Part shown: in pieces, positions 31,654 to 43,810 of the stretch
How the letters are laid out: every line of letters begins with the position of its first letter
How positions within the stretch are numbered: the first letter of the stretch is position 1
Source: Nematostella vectensis
Taxonomy: Eukaryota > Cnidaria > Anthozoa > Actiniaria > Edwardsiidae
Direction: 5' to 3'
DNA length: 64,000 bases
NCBI RefSeq assembly: GCF_932526225.1
Contig: NC_064040.1
Coordinates: 13,678,856 to 13,742,855, forward strand
Notes under the pieces: generated by a model
What the model saw: the letters and a program-made list of their open reading frames with translations, nothing else
Databases searched by the model: none
What the model was told of the DNA's origin: nothing
Position numbers and translations under genes: made by a program

Positions 31654-34600
31654 CGACAGGATCAAAAAATGTCACGCATGCGCAGTTGTCAAAGTGCGAC
31701 TAGCGGATTCGAGAATGGCGGATTTCACGATTGTTGGCAGGAATTTGGCTAATTTTATGACGATAAAAAGCAAATTAAAACATAAAGAACTAATATTTCC
31801 TATGTGATTTAACTAAGAAACGCCTTGGAAGGATTCAAAAGGCTATCTGCTACCGATTCGCTAAACATTTTCCGGATTTTCTGCTATCAATGAGAAGAAT
31901 GACCGCAACATGGCGCGAAAACAAGCATGAAGACATTGTTTCGTAAAGAAAATCATCAAGATCAGCTTAACTGTTCCTATGAGATCACGCTGAAAATAGT
32001 TTAACTTCATTATAACTTCATTACTGACTAGATACTACGGCTATTGACTTTTCGCCTCACCTGTTGGTATCAAATTTTGAAGTGAAAAGCGGGTGAGATT
32101 TCCGGAACCAGCCGAGGTACTGTTGTAGTAAGCAATGTCACAAATTTTCTGTACCGTTATTATTATTAAAATCTCTGACTTAATAAAACCTCTAAGTTCG
32201 CCAAAGATATTGACCAGCTTATCTTGTGAAACAAAGATTCGGAAATTTGGGCGAACGCAGATTCTAACTGTTCTTTTCAGAACGGTTGTCTCCCCCTACT
32301 AAACTATTAGTAATTACTTATTGAATAGGAAAAAAAAGATTACTTTTATTGACTTTTACTGTTGTTGTTTTTCTGACCCAGGTTCTTGGTGCTTGTGTAT
32401 TTGTTGGTAAAGTTTAGCTATATCAAGGTCTACAATTCAATTAACTGTAAATACCCAAATGTAATAGAATAGAAATAGAAACCAAAGCAAAACACTATTA
32501 TATTAACTCTTTACAATTTATTCATTTTTTAAAAGCATCTATCAACAAACAGGCACACCCATATGATAATTAACCTGATAATTTGACCCAAAAGGCAAAA
32601 CAACAACCCAAAAGATAACATACATTCCCTGAGTTGTTAATTATATTTATAATAGTTCAATCTCAAAAGATTTTTGGATACCAAAATCCTAAATGGAGTA
32701 GCTCCGCCCATCCCCCCAAGTGAACTGGCAAATCCCCATGTCCAGAAGCTTGGTGGCCATATGATCTTTGGGGTCATTGGTTGTGTAAGTTGGATGGAAA
32801 ACTGCCAAATCAAACTTCTCATTCAGTGGAATGTAAATACATGAATAATGTTGCTTAAAATTCACTAAAAAAGCTGGAAAGCTCTCAGTCAAGCAAAGCT
32901 TATGACATACAGCATTTAAATGAGAATACATTACCATTGTGTAATGAATATACCAGATTGTTCTCCCCTACAACTTTTTTAATCCTTTAAGTAATGTTGA
33001 GGAACAATTTACAACCATACTGCTTTTTGATCTATCGCTGTTTTGTGATGTTAAGCAAATAACAACACTATCCCTACCATCAACCCCTGTGAATGTTCCA
33101 TTGCCAGACAAGAGGCATTATCTGTGAGGAGAGCTTTCAATTGTTACTAGTCTCCCTGGCCCTCCTAATATGATCTGACTGTAGTAAACCAAGCACCATG
33201 CTAGCAGAGGCCTTTTTCTCTGTATTCCGCTGGGCTGTCGTTTGCGGGGTATAAACCAATTAATACATTTATTATATCATAAAATATATGCAGTTTTTAA
33301 ATTTTCTACAAAAATCTGCTTATACCCCTGGTTATTTTTCTAAAAAAATGCTTTTATGAGTAAAGATAACCTTTTATTCATACCAGATTGCAAAATGTGT
33401 TACCATTGAGTGATTGAAAGAAAAAAGAATAGCTGTTGTGGAAACCTTTTCTCACAGCGTGGTATTATTTCAATGGCTGTTATACTTTGCAATTATTTCA
33501 TAGAACAATACTAGACATGTCTTGTATATATTTTTATTTTTTAGGTTGTTTTTTAAAACAAGTAGTATAAGAACAGTATTACAAATTTATTTAGTTATAC
33601 TCCAGTAATCCTTGCAATTCAGAAATATATTTATTTCATTAGCTAGACCTTGTAGGCCATCATTACCAGTGATAATACAGCAAAGGCCTTATTACCTGCC
33701 CCTCCTCACAACCACATTTTTTTTATTTTAAAAGAGCATGAAAACATAGAGCATGTAAGCAATACCTTCTCAAATGAGACTCCTATTCCCCTCTGGAGCC
33801 AATAGTTTTTAACTAACTTGAAAGGAGTAAAAATCATAATAGCATAGCATGTGTTCATGTCATGTTTAGAGGGCCACTTTATATTATTAACTTTATATTT
33901 AGTGATACTCTGATTTAAAAAAGGTCACATTTTCATTTTGATATATCTCTGTGGGCTGGGACAAGATGTAAGAGAGGTATTACCTGCATGTTAGTCTTCA
34001 GGGGTTCCCTGCTAACAGAGAGAAAGAGAAAGTCCTCTGTTAACACGGAGGGTGGGGCAGATCTAAGCAGGGGAGGTGGGGCTGGTTTGAGGGATAGTTT
34101 GATCCAATAAAATGGGAAGATGGTGCTAAATGTAAGAGCTTTGACTTAAGGGGTGGTACACCATCAAAGAAATTTAAATCAATGCTGTATGTTTAGATTT
34201 GGTCTTCAAATTCTTTATTCCCTATTACCATCACCCCCTATCCATTGGCTAAATACAGGTGGCTCCAAACCCCTGAATTTGTCCATATAGTTATATGGGG
34301 CTTACTATTATTATCATACATCAGTCTGTTATACTGATGTAAATGATCACACCAAAAAGTAGTAGTTGAAACACAAGTGGTTTGAAACACACACAATAAC
34401 CTTTGGATATTGGAACTTACCAAATGAAATGGTCACAGCCGTAACTAAGTACCGAACCCTGTCGCGATTTTTCTAACTGCAAATAATCTAACATGAAGCG
34501 ATGGCCTGCAGAAATACAGGTATTTTATGCTCCTTTGAAACTTCACCTCCCGTAATCTTGGGCTCAAACGCGCATACAAAACATGAAAGAACCTATGTTC

Positions 34601-34923
34601 CCCTCTTCGTTTGGCCCGGTATCACTTTTTCAACTTCAAGAACGTCGTATAAATTTTCATATGAACCATAAAAAAAATACTATGGCTTAATTTCTTCATT
34701 ATCTATCTAAGAGCCTTTTGAAGAAGTGGCGAGCTTATCTATGCAGCCAAGACCTTATATTTCGCAATTTCGTGAAGATAATCCAACGAAGGTTAACACG
34801 ATACAATAATACAAGTGTGAGAAGCCTTCAAAGATCCCCATGAGTTTATACGTTTCGGGCCGCCATTTCGTTTCTTTGCATTGAATTTCTCTCTAGTGCG
34901 CATGCGCATGCATTGATCCTGTT
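31654..34923. mobile_element. 3,270-bp element with 8-bp target duplication, coding content unknown
   Basis: The ends are CGACAGGATCAAAAAATG at the left and CATTGATCCTGTT at the right, sharing ACAGGATCAA in inverted orientation followed by a GCATGCGCA motif a little further in. GATTTTGC flanks both ends (31646-31653 and 34924-34931). Removing the element plus one copy rejoins the Harbinger reading frame. An 8-bp duplication fits hAT, P, Sola1, Zisupton or Merlin elements. The terminal bases do not decide which. Inside, only short frames occur, including one of 82 residues at 32689-32937 (-) with IYIPLNEKFDLAVFHPTYTT that I cannot place. It is probably non-autonomous. Confidence 0.75.
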
Positions 34924-35152
34924 GATTTTGCGATAACTTTACTCGTCTTCGAGCAGCTCTTCAAACGCGCCAAAGCCGTGCTACAGCAGCATTGTATTGA
35001 TGCGTAGCGTGGGCAATTGCCTGGAGATTCTGGCGATGTTGAGTTACTAAAAGCGATAAAAGAAAAGAACAGCTTTGGAACGATGCTGCTAAAGCTGCTA
35101 GCGAAAGAAAAACAGTGCTGATCGCTAAAACACGTTCTTGATTGCCCGCCAT
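34924..35152 (-). pseudogene. Harbinger transposase N-terminal part
   Basis: The minus frame starts MAGNQERVLAISTVFLSLAA and continues LLVTQHRQNLQAIAHATHQY and NAAVARLWRV. After a TGA (where CGA, Arg, would fit), it continues RAARRRVKLS up to the target duplication. The hydrophobic N-terminus followed by an Arg-rich stretch before 'PGRTDxWW' is typical for one branch of Harbinger transposases. The reading frame continues across the inserted element at 31653. Confidence 0.65.
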
Positions 35153-35159
35153 TTTCTAG

Positions 35160-36470
35160 TGTATGTTTACTTGCTTAGCGGCCGCGCCTGACATTTCGGG
35201 AACCCCACCACAGGACCCCGGGGACTCAAATACTACATACAAACGCTTGTTTATTGTCATCACCTTGGAAGAATAACCGGCAAAGTTAGACATATTTTTT
35301 TAGTAGAGAGAAGCGTTATTTATTTGTTCAACAACGCAAAGCTCCGAAGCGTTTAACTCCGTAATTTACAACAAAAAAAAACATCGAATACCAACCACAG
35401 CATTGCCTTATATGGCCTCCAGGGACCAAGCCTCCAAGAGCTGAAAACATATTGCCGCTTATTTCATCAAGAAATAAGAGATTTCTCAGGGGGTTTAAGT
35501 CATATCAAACTGTACGATAAACTAGCGCGATTCCCTTCCAATATTGGTTTTGGACGTCTCTGATTGGCTATTTTGAAAATTAGTACACTGGCTTCCCGTC
35601 TTGCGATTTACCGTGACGCTCCTTTAAGCCTTATTATCACTATCCTTCTGTAAAATTAAATTGCCATCATTGTCCTAAACAGGGTATTAAAATTTGGTAA
35701 TTGTCTTGAGAAATAAGGCGTTGCAATTTCACAGATTTTTGTCCTAAACAGAGTTAGAATTATATACAAACCATTGGCTGTACAACCCTTATACCCAAAA
35801 AGGGGGTTGTGTACCACATGGTGGCTTTGCAGCAAAAAATAATTTGTCAGGTTACACACATTTTTACAAATGCCAAAGCAACCCTTTTTATCACATCTCC
35901 CTCTTATAAGCGGGCTAGAAGGCATTCTAATTTATCTACAATTTTTATCTTCATAAAATATATGTACTTCTACTAATTAGTTTATTTATAATCCATAATT
36001 TGTTTCCATTTGCAATAATTTTTACATCGTTTTACAATGTTTCTCTTCAATTTATGTTGATTTATGTTTGACCACAGTTTTCCCTGCATCCCACTGAAAT
36101 GTTACTAGAGAGGCAAAGTTATACGGTTTCCATACTAGTTTCTTTCAATATTTCAGGGCTTTCGAGACACATTCCAGCTCTAACATTTGAAACCTCTCTA
36201 TTGCTTTATACTCCAATCTAGTTCTGGGGCTCCGCTTTTCGGTAGTGCCTAAATATGTCTAGTGGTTGCTATAGCACAAAAAAGCATTTGTCCGCTATTC
36301 CTTGCCATTTCACAGGTTTGTTTTGATGACCTGTTGCTGTTATGATTTTAAAAGGCACGTTTAGCGTCTGCTTCTAGATGCTCTGACGGCTCCGGCTTTT
36401 CATATACATACAGGATTTGGTAATCGTTACGGTACGTAAAGTTTTCTCTAATTTTTTCCTTTTTTCTTCC
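35160..36470. other. No gene recognised
   Basis: Short frames only. A loosely repeated CCTAAACAGRGT motif occurs near 35675 and 35745. I could support no gene or RNA. Confidence 0.45.
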
Positions 36471-36479
36471 CATACTAGA

Positions 36480-36800
36480 TGTCAAATGTTGTTAAATCCC
36501 TGCAACAAGAAATTGAAAAGACGTAAAGAAGAAAAGTCCTCTTCAGGGGGAGGTCGCCGCTGCCTCCCTGTTATTTCGTCTACACTTGTCTTCCATTCGG
36601 ATGGAAAGCAAGTGGGTATATTTACCACACACATACCCGTATGCTGGCCACATAGGTCCACTGGCTGTACAACGGTCCAACTTTGAACTAGTCCAGTCAG
36701 CTGCTTACATCGTAATGTCAGTACTCACCTCCCTCGGATTCACGCTGACCATTAATAATTCGAGTTTCACCCTTAATCAGGTTATTTTTTTCTAGGGCTA
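36480..36800 (+). pseudogene. DIRS-like reverse transcriptase fragment
   Basis: Two frames contain adjacent parts of a reverse transcriptase. YFVYTCLPFGWKASGYIYHT (about 36573-36632) matches the 'LPFGWxxSP' block of tyrosine-recombinase retrotransposons. SNFELVQSAAYIVMSVLTSL, then GFTLTINNSSFTLNQ (about 36687-36780), match the block after the catalytic YIDD. The catalytic segment between them is missing, so about 30-40 codons have been deleted. Confidence 0.55.
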
Positions 36801-37603
36801 CCAGGCAAATCCACCTGTATACCCCTGGCAACCCTTGACACCCAGGATGTTTTCAAATCGAGCAGTTCCTCTGAACTACCCGACAGTACTTTGAAAAAGA
36901 AACGAGCAGTTCCTCTGAACTACCCCTGACATAATTTTAAAAGGATTAAAAAAATCGAGGGACGAACCCGGGTAAGATGGATTGAACAATTTCAAAAAAA
37001 AACCTGAAAAGCCCTAGGTTTTAATCCTGTGCGACAACGTGTACCACCCTCACAAAATCTATGGGAAGGTGGCGACCCCTCTCTCATTCCAATTAGATGT
37101 TTTGCTACAACAGTATTGTGTGAAAAAAGTGTTTCTCAATTGGGATTGGAACTTTTCCTCGTCTATTATATTCAAGGGGAATGTAAGCAGCCCTTCCCCT
37201 GCAGAGCGTTTCAGCTGTGAGTCATGCTTAAATGGCTCAGAAATTTCTCTGGAAAATAGTTGGCAAATCTATTTAACGAGTCTTCATATCTTTATGCCCA
37301 TAAAGCCAATGCATAATGCACCACCACTAATATTGAGTATCTTTGTGTGTTCAAAGTAGAGTTCATAGAGAGTCAAAACGTAAAAAATTGGGCTCCCTTA
37401 AGATGGCAAATGTTTTGAGATTTAACAAGGATTAGAACCAGTTTAATGGCTTGGATACAAAGCAGCTAAATCTCTCCTTTTTGATGAGTCAGGCCTAGAC
37501 TATGCAAATGTGAGCACTAACTGGTAAACACAAAGCTAAAATCAATATATTAAGGGAAAACATATCAGATTTTCTCGCCATTTCTGGCCATCATAAGCTC
37601 GAT

Positions 37604-38270
37604 ATGCAAAATGAAATTGTTAAGCTAGAGCGTGAAAATGCAGTTCTGATCACCACTATTACAATCCTACGCAAGCAATTGTCCTGCCCTGCTTATGAAT
37701 CAATGGTTGAACAACCAGTCCTTAGCTCGAAATTAGAACAAGCAAATTCGGCGAAGAGGGTTTCTTGTGGTAACAGCGAAGCGGGCCCTTCTATTACCAA
37801 ACCAACCGATAAGAAAGCGAAGCAAAAACAATCAGCTTATCAGCCAAACGGAAACAAACCAACACAACACGTTCGACAACGTCCTCCTGACCAAACCCAA
37901 ACTTTTAAAAAGCCTATAACGCTGATCGTCGGCGACTCGATAATCCAGCATATCCGAAGTTGGGAACTTTTCTGATTCCAATAAAGTAGTTGTTAAATCC
38001 TTTTTGGGGCAGCTACTTCTGGCATGGAGGACTACATCAGACCGATCATAAGAAAGGAACCCGGTAACGTTATTCTTCATGTTGGAACAAATAAATCAAA
38101 CGATTCGAATCACATTTGTCAATCAATTGCCGCCATATCTGATCAAATTGAACAGGGCTCTCCACATACTACGGCTGCCTTATCAGCCATTATACTTCGA
38201 AAGTATGATCGTAATACTACTAACAACGGCCACAAAATTTGCTTGAATCTTCGAAGGCTACAAGAAAGAT
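37604..38270 (+). mobile_element. LINE ORF1 remnant with SGNH/esterase-like domain
   Basis: A coiled-coil start (MQNEIVKLERENAVLITTIT), a basic linker, then ITLIVGDSIIQHIRSWELF and, after a frame break, NVILHVGTNKSND. The 'GDSI' and 'VGTND'-like blocks are the conserved SGNH hydrolase motifs found in the ORF1 protein of CR1/L2-type LINEs. Confidence 0.65.
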
Positions 38271-39640
38271 CCCAGAAAAACATGGAGACTGATAAATGAC
38301 CTGATCAGTAGTCAAGGTACATCAACTACTATTCATGAGTTTAAATCAGGTGATACAACCTTGACGTCTGGTCCAGATATTTCTAATGCCTTTAATCATC
38401 ACTTTATTAGTGTAGGCCCTGACCTGGCATCCCACATCCCAGCATCAGACAAAAAACCGAATGATCAAATTCCAATGTCGAACACATCTGTTCTTTTGAA
38501 AAAATTAAGGAAAGTAATGTTTGACTGTTGCTGGGCACTATGAAATCTAACAAAGCCGCCCTGTAAAATTTAAAAAAATTGCAGCAAATGTTATTGCACC
38601 ATCCCTAACTTTAATGTTTAATAAGTCTTTAACTGAAGGCAGCTCTCCAAATGACTGGAAAGTTGCCAAAGTTTCACCAGTGCATAAAAGTGGCCCAAAA
38701 TCTGACCTTAATAACTACCGACCTATAGTTATTTCAGCGGTTGACAAGATTGTTTTCAATCATGTCTATCAGTATCTTGAGAGCAACATGCTGCTTACCA
38801 ACAGTCAATCAGGGTTTCGGTCTCTACATAGTGCCCTCACAGCCCTATTGGAGGCCGCGGATGGCTGGCCTATGAATATTGAGAAGGGTTCTATAAATGG
38901 GGTTATTCTTATCGAACTAAAAAGAAAGCATTCGATACCACTGATCACAGTATATTATTATCTAAATTATCTAAATACGGCAATTTTGCGCTATCCATGA
39001 TCTAACGCATCTGCATCAATTATTCTCTCGCCTTGATGAAAATGCTCGTATTTTAGAGCGCACAAAGCTTTGTATAGCATTATTTTCCCTTAAATAGAAT
39101 AATTTTAGGTGGAAAAGTATAGGAATAATATTTAATTTGATTTAGAATATGAAATTTGTATTTAGCGCTCAAAGCAATTGTCCTGACATGTTGACTCATT
39201 GACGGCTGATTGATAACTGATTGTTCTTGAGCCCGGGGGTGCGAGGCGCTTTCTCTTTCATAGCGAAAACTCGTGTTTAAATAAGGGAACTCAAGTTTGC
39301 AATGTTAATGGCCATAACTCCAGTGAAGGGGTTCTCAGGTGTGGTGTACTTGAGGGATCAATAATCGGTCCCTTAATATTCTTTATATACATTAATGACT
39401 TGCCCATGTGCTTAGAAAATGGGATTTCAAGAATGTATGATGACGACACTAGTATCAGTGCGTCAGCTGCAACCTCGTGGATCTTGAAGCCAAAGCAAAT
39501 ATTAAGCTAAAAATCAACACAAAACGATTATCAAATTAATATTCAAATCAATGGAAAAAGTATCAATAAAGAAGACCACACTAAAACCCTTGGCGTTCAC
39601 ATTGACGAAAACTCAGGGTTACGGAATGCTTTCAGCCCGC
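38250..39640 (+). mobile_element. LINE reverse transcriptase, interrupted by a MITE-like repeat
   Basis: The plus strand gives DISNAFNHHFISVGPDLASH, then PVHKSGPKSDLNNYRPI, SQSGFRSLHSALTALLEAAD and INGVILIELKRK (RT blocks 1-3). After about 300 bp of repeat it resumes with GVLEGSIIGPLIFFIYINDL, MYDDDTSI (the catalytic YxDD-like block, altered) and KTLGVHIDENS. The endonuclease domain that should lie between the esterase and RT parts is absent, so the element is internally deleted. Confidence 0.75.
38995..39290. repeat. MITE-like repeat in LINE RT (copy 2)
   Basis: Homologous to 12150-12620 (see there), sharing GCGCACA-x-AGCTT-x-GTATAGC and, near the right end, GAGCCCGGGG ... CTCGTGTTTAAA. It splits the LINE RT frame, so it inserted after the LINE. 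Confidence 0.65.
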
Positions 39641-40479
39641 GGGATGCCGAAAAACCCAAAGTGTCGAGGAAAAATGTCGATAAGCGCATCAGATTAAATC
39701 GAATATGCTCATGTTATATGTCATTGTAAAGCTTAATAAATGGGAAATACGATAATCCTTTTTGTTTCTAGGTTTGATGAAATGCTTTTAACGGGTTTTA
39801 ATCACAGCCAATCACATCCCTTGAAACCCTTATGTGTCTAAACTATTCGGCAGATCGTTTTATGGCTTATGTCAATAACCATTTACACACCTACCAAACT
39901 GTGTTCGGGTTTTGAGATATTTTCTTTGTTCCTATGCAAATTTGAGCCAAAGTTAGAGGACTGAATAATTTCCAGGTAAAACGACACCGGAGGACATAAA
40001 ATACAATCCGCTCAAAATCTCTCAACAACTGAACACAGTATCACTCTTGAATAAATAAGCTAGCGTGTTGCCAAATTTTGCGGTCATAGCTCTTATAATT
40101 TACGCACTTAGGGTTTTAAAGTTCAGAAATGCACGCGAATTTGAAGCCGGGAAAAGCTCAGTTGAAAGTTCTTGGAGAGAGGGACACGTACTTGAGTAAT
40201 CTGTCAACGAGTTGATCATGCCATCAGCTCTACATAGACAGACCGGCGAAAGGCGAAAGCGAAAACCGAGTAATTACGGGGGGTTTAGAATTTCGCCATG
40301 AGAACAAAAAAAGACAAGCAAGAATTCTTGCACATATGAGGAAGACAAGTTTCATGTGAGTTTCGCTCACATGAAACCAGGAAAGCGCGGCTGAGACCGG
40401 TAATAGTAATATTGACGTGCCTGAGGAAGAGGGGACAGTTACAGAAGACACCGTTTAAACGGTCGATACAACTACTACA

Positions 40480-40777
40480 CAAAAACCTGTGAAGAGAAGG
40501 AGGTCCGATACCAGCGCATTTCTTGAGACTGCGACTACGGCAATACAGGAGATTTCACAGTCAGCTCCTACCCCTGAAGATGAATGGGAAATCTTTGAGG
40601 GATGTTGAGAATTCAATCAGAAAGCTAGGAAACAGTGAAATCCAGAGGCGCGTGAAATTTAACATCCAAACAGCCCTTTTCCAAGCAGCAGAAGCACCCA
40701 CGCCAACTCCAAGGAATCCCTATTCTCATATGTATCCAACTGATGAGTCATTTTCTGCACAATGGGTTACATTGTAA
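40480..40777 (+). pseudogene. BESS-like accessory protein remnant
   Basis: The plus strand, with one frame break near 40610, reads RRRSDTSAFLETATTAIQEI, TPEDEWEIF, then NSIRKLGNSEIQRRVKFNIQ and TALFQAAEAP. The two-helix 'SIRKL...QRRVKFNIQ' pattern is that of the BESS motif, which closes MADF-domain proteins, including those carried by DNA transposons. The MADF part is not readable upstream. Confidence 0.5.
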
Positions 40778-40779
40778 CA

Positions 40780-42560
40780 GCTTTTGATCTTGTTATGTGC
40801 CAAATTCTAGTTGAATTTTTATTTCTTTATTATTAGACACCAATCCGAAAAAGGCCTTTTTAAGTAATTCATTTTATTTTATCCCTTTAACAGAATTACT
40901 TTTTATCTTACGCAAACGACAAAAAAAATATGTAGAAAGTACAATTACATGCATTTTAGTGTGCATGCAGAAAACAGTTTGAAAACTTTGCCTTCAAATT
41001 CCAAATAATATTTACTTCATTATTGGGTGGTTCTTCTATTTGGACTTGGTTTTGGGTTTCATAATAAACTGGGCAGAGCATCTGTACTATCTAAATTATT
41101 TTATAAAACATTATTAAAATCTTGTCATGTGCTTAAGCCTTTAAATAGCTTAAGTCAAGCAAACATTACTGAAGTGGCAAATGGCCTACTGATATCAATC
41201 AAGCCAATTTCATGGTATTCTATTTTTAAATATTCTTATTTATCTATAAAAACACTTAGCAATATACTTGCTTGTACAAAATCTCTGTTATTTATTAAAC
41301 CATTCGATTCATTTTCTATTTCTGTTATGGTTTACAAAAAATTACGAGAAAAGGCAAAATTATTATAATTTATGTACAATATCCTCAATCAAAATGTTAA
41401 ACAAATAAAATAGTTGAATAAATAGTAAATATTTGGCCAGACACATTATCTATCCCAAGCATACTAATTTTGTCTTGCCTTGTATATGAAGGGGAACGGA
41501 ATTATTTCTACTGTAACTATTAATGTCTGTTGTTGAGTGGAAGTAAAACACTTTCTTGAAATTTCAGAAGAAAGCCAAATCAGTTTCTTATTCAGAGAAA
41601 AGTTTTAAAGACTAACAATTTCATACCTTCTTAAACATGTTTGTTCTTGCATACCAAGAGAAAGGTGCGAGGTTTAATATTCAAAGAATTTTAAGCGACA
41701 TAAATTTTTCCAAATGCTTTTGGGGTTATTGATGATAAGCAGTAACACGCCTCATACAAAGAAACAGTTCAGCATTGTTCAGCACCTGTATGCTTAATCA
41801 AAATTTGAGCTGAACTGGTTCACCAGCAAGATGGGATTTTCAAGGATGGCAATTCCAAATATTCATTTAAAAACCCTGTTAGGACTGAAGGTATTTTAAG
41901 TTCCACTTCATACCAGCCCCCTATGATGTTAAAAATGAACGGATCTTACTTTCTGTAGAAATATATACATTTCGAAACAAATACTAAAAGCCATGGCTAA
42001 ACTAGGACAAATACAGTATGTAACACTGTAGCATATATATACACATTATAGCCAGGACACAATAAAAATGTGTATTGATTAAGACCACAAACAACTTCAT
42101 GAGTCTCAGACATGTGTTAGTCATGACTTCCCAGTGTAGCATGTGTAGGACACATCACGTTGCACACTACAGTGTCAATTTTCAGTATGTACGTACTGCC
42201 AATCTTTAGTTTGCCTTTGTCCACTGGAAGCGGTCGTGTCCTTCCTCAAAAAAGTAATCCTTGAGGTTATCTCGGATTTTCCTTGCTATCTTAGAAGAAG
42301 AGTATATACTGGGATCTCAATTGTGACACCGCTGCAGAACGTAGTGCGCACGCGCAGCCTCTTATTTCCGGCGGGGAATATGCCGGGCGCCCGCCCCTAT
42401 TAAAATTGTTTAGCAAAACAAAACAAACCAGTTTCCGGCCGCGAAATTTTAAAAAAATAAGAAGTACACAAAAAAAATAAGCCTGAAAAGTTTTACATCA
42501 CCAAGATATTGAAATTTTCTATCTCTGAAATTTTGCACCACCTACTTAACGGCCTGCACC
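40780..42560. other. AT-rich region, no gene recognised
   Basis: Short low-complexity frames only; one of 113 residues at 41027-41368 looks random. No RNA gene or repeat structure was found. Confidence 0.5.
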
Positions 42561-42573
42561 AAAGGCGAAAATA

Positions 42574-43026
42574 ATGGATAAGCATCGGATGTCGTACCGG
42601 CAGACCTTCGTGGTCGCCATTATAGTTGTTTTGGTTGTAGCCTCGCTGGGTTTCGTTCATGCAAACGACGATGCACAACACTGTATGATGAGTTGCAAAA
42701 CTAGAAACGGGAAAGGATGCATTGGTCGACTTTACCAGCTTTCCGAGGAGCTTAGTCGTGTCGCTAAGTTGCCGGTAGGTTCGCATGTTTGGGATACGTT
42801 ACGAAGAAGCAACTTGCGCTGCTCATGTCCCATGCACGATAAACAACAGCCCTCACTCACGTCTGAACAAGCAACCTATTCCAAGTCGTTTTTATCCGGT
42901 ATTTGACAAGATTGGGCTAACAGTGGCAGGATACCAGCCTGGTACTCGGTGGTGTTACCGGTGCAAGTTGCTCGCCTATAAGAAATTTGAAAGCCGTCCT
43001 CAAACAAGTAGAAAACCAGTCGAGGT
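42574..43026 (+). pseudogene. Zinc-binding N-terminal exon(s) of the RING-protease gene
   Basis: The plus frame from 42574 has a hydrophobic start (FVVAIIVVLVVASLGFVHA), then CMMSCKTRNGKGCIGRLYQL and SEELSRVAKLPVGSHVWDTL. From about 42815 the protein-like frame changes to one reading HVPCTINN, YPVFDKIGLTVAGY and RWCYRCKLLAYKKF, ending at a good donor at 43025. Cys/His pairs suggest a zinc-binding module. The frame change implies an indel near 42810. It is assigned to the downstream gene by position and strand only. Confidence 0.4.
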
Positions 43027-43810
43027 AAGTGTATATTTTTATTCGGGAAAACAACCACTCCTCTGCAGTGCCTCTTCGCTGTAAATTGCTATGTATTTCT
43101 TCCTGTATTTTCAATCTGTTTAACAAAATATAAAAACGAGTACATAGAAAAGGCTTGAACATTCTTTCGTTCTTTTTATTAGGAAAAAGCAAATAGTAGT
43201 ACATCCGCCATCGGCACAGAACAACAACTACAAAAGGTTTGTTTATTTGTACATTCTGAAAAAACACGCAAATTATCTATAAAATTCAGTTCGCCTTTCT
43301 TTTTGTTTTTGTGGGAAAAAAATACTTTATCAATTATTGAGAAGTAGTAGTGCAAACAATATTTTTGCATTTGATGAAAAAGAAATATTTTTTTTACAAT
43401 TTGTAAAAATTCTGACAAATAAGCTTTTTGACAAGTTTTTTTCCACCAAGCCAATTCATATAAAATTATTAATTTTCTATGAGAGCATGAAAGGAATTCC
43501 TTAATTTAGAATATGTGGAATAGAATAAGACAAGAAACATTTTATTATTCAGGAGCTAGGGTGGGCTGGGATATTTAAGGCAATTTTTCAGAAATATCTT
43601 TGGACCCTCCCCTAATATCTAATAGAAAACCTTTGACTCCCCCTTAACAATAATTTAGAAAACAGGTATGACCCCTCCCCATTTGACCCACCCACAACAG
43701 AAAACCTGCACCCCAAAAGATGATAAATTTTGCTAATTATTGTTATTTATTTTAGATAGTTTGTTTATTCTTATTTTGTTTTCCATATTGACTGTTTTGT
43801 AAATTTCAGA

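Noticed and set aside
42574-42660. Secreted protein with a signal peptide at the start of the RING-protease gene
   Set aside because: The hydrophobic stretch lies in a region with a frame change and precedes a domain expected in the cytoplasm or nucleus; it may be coincidental.
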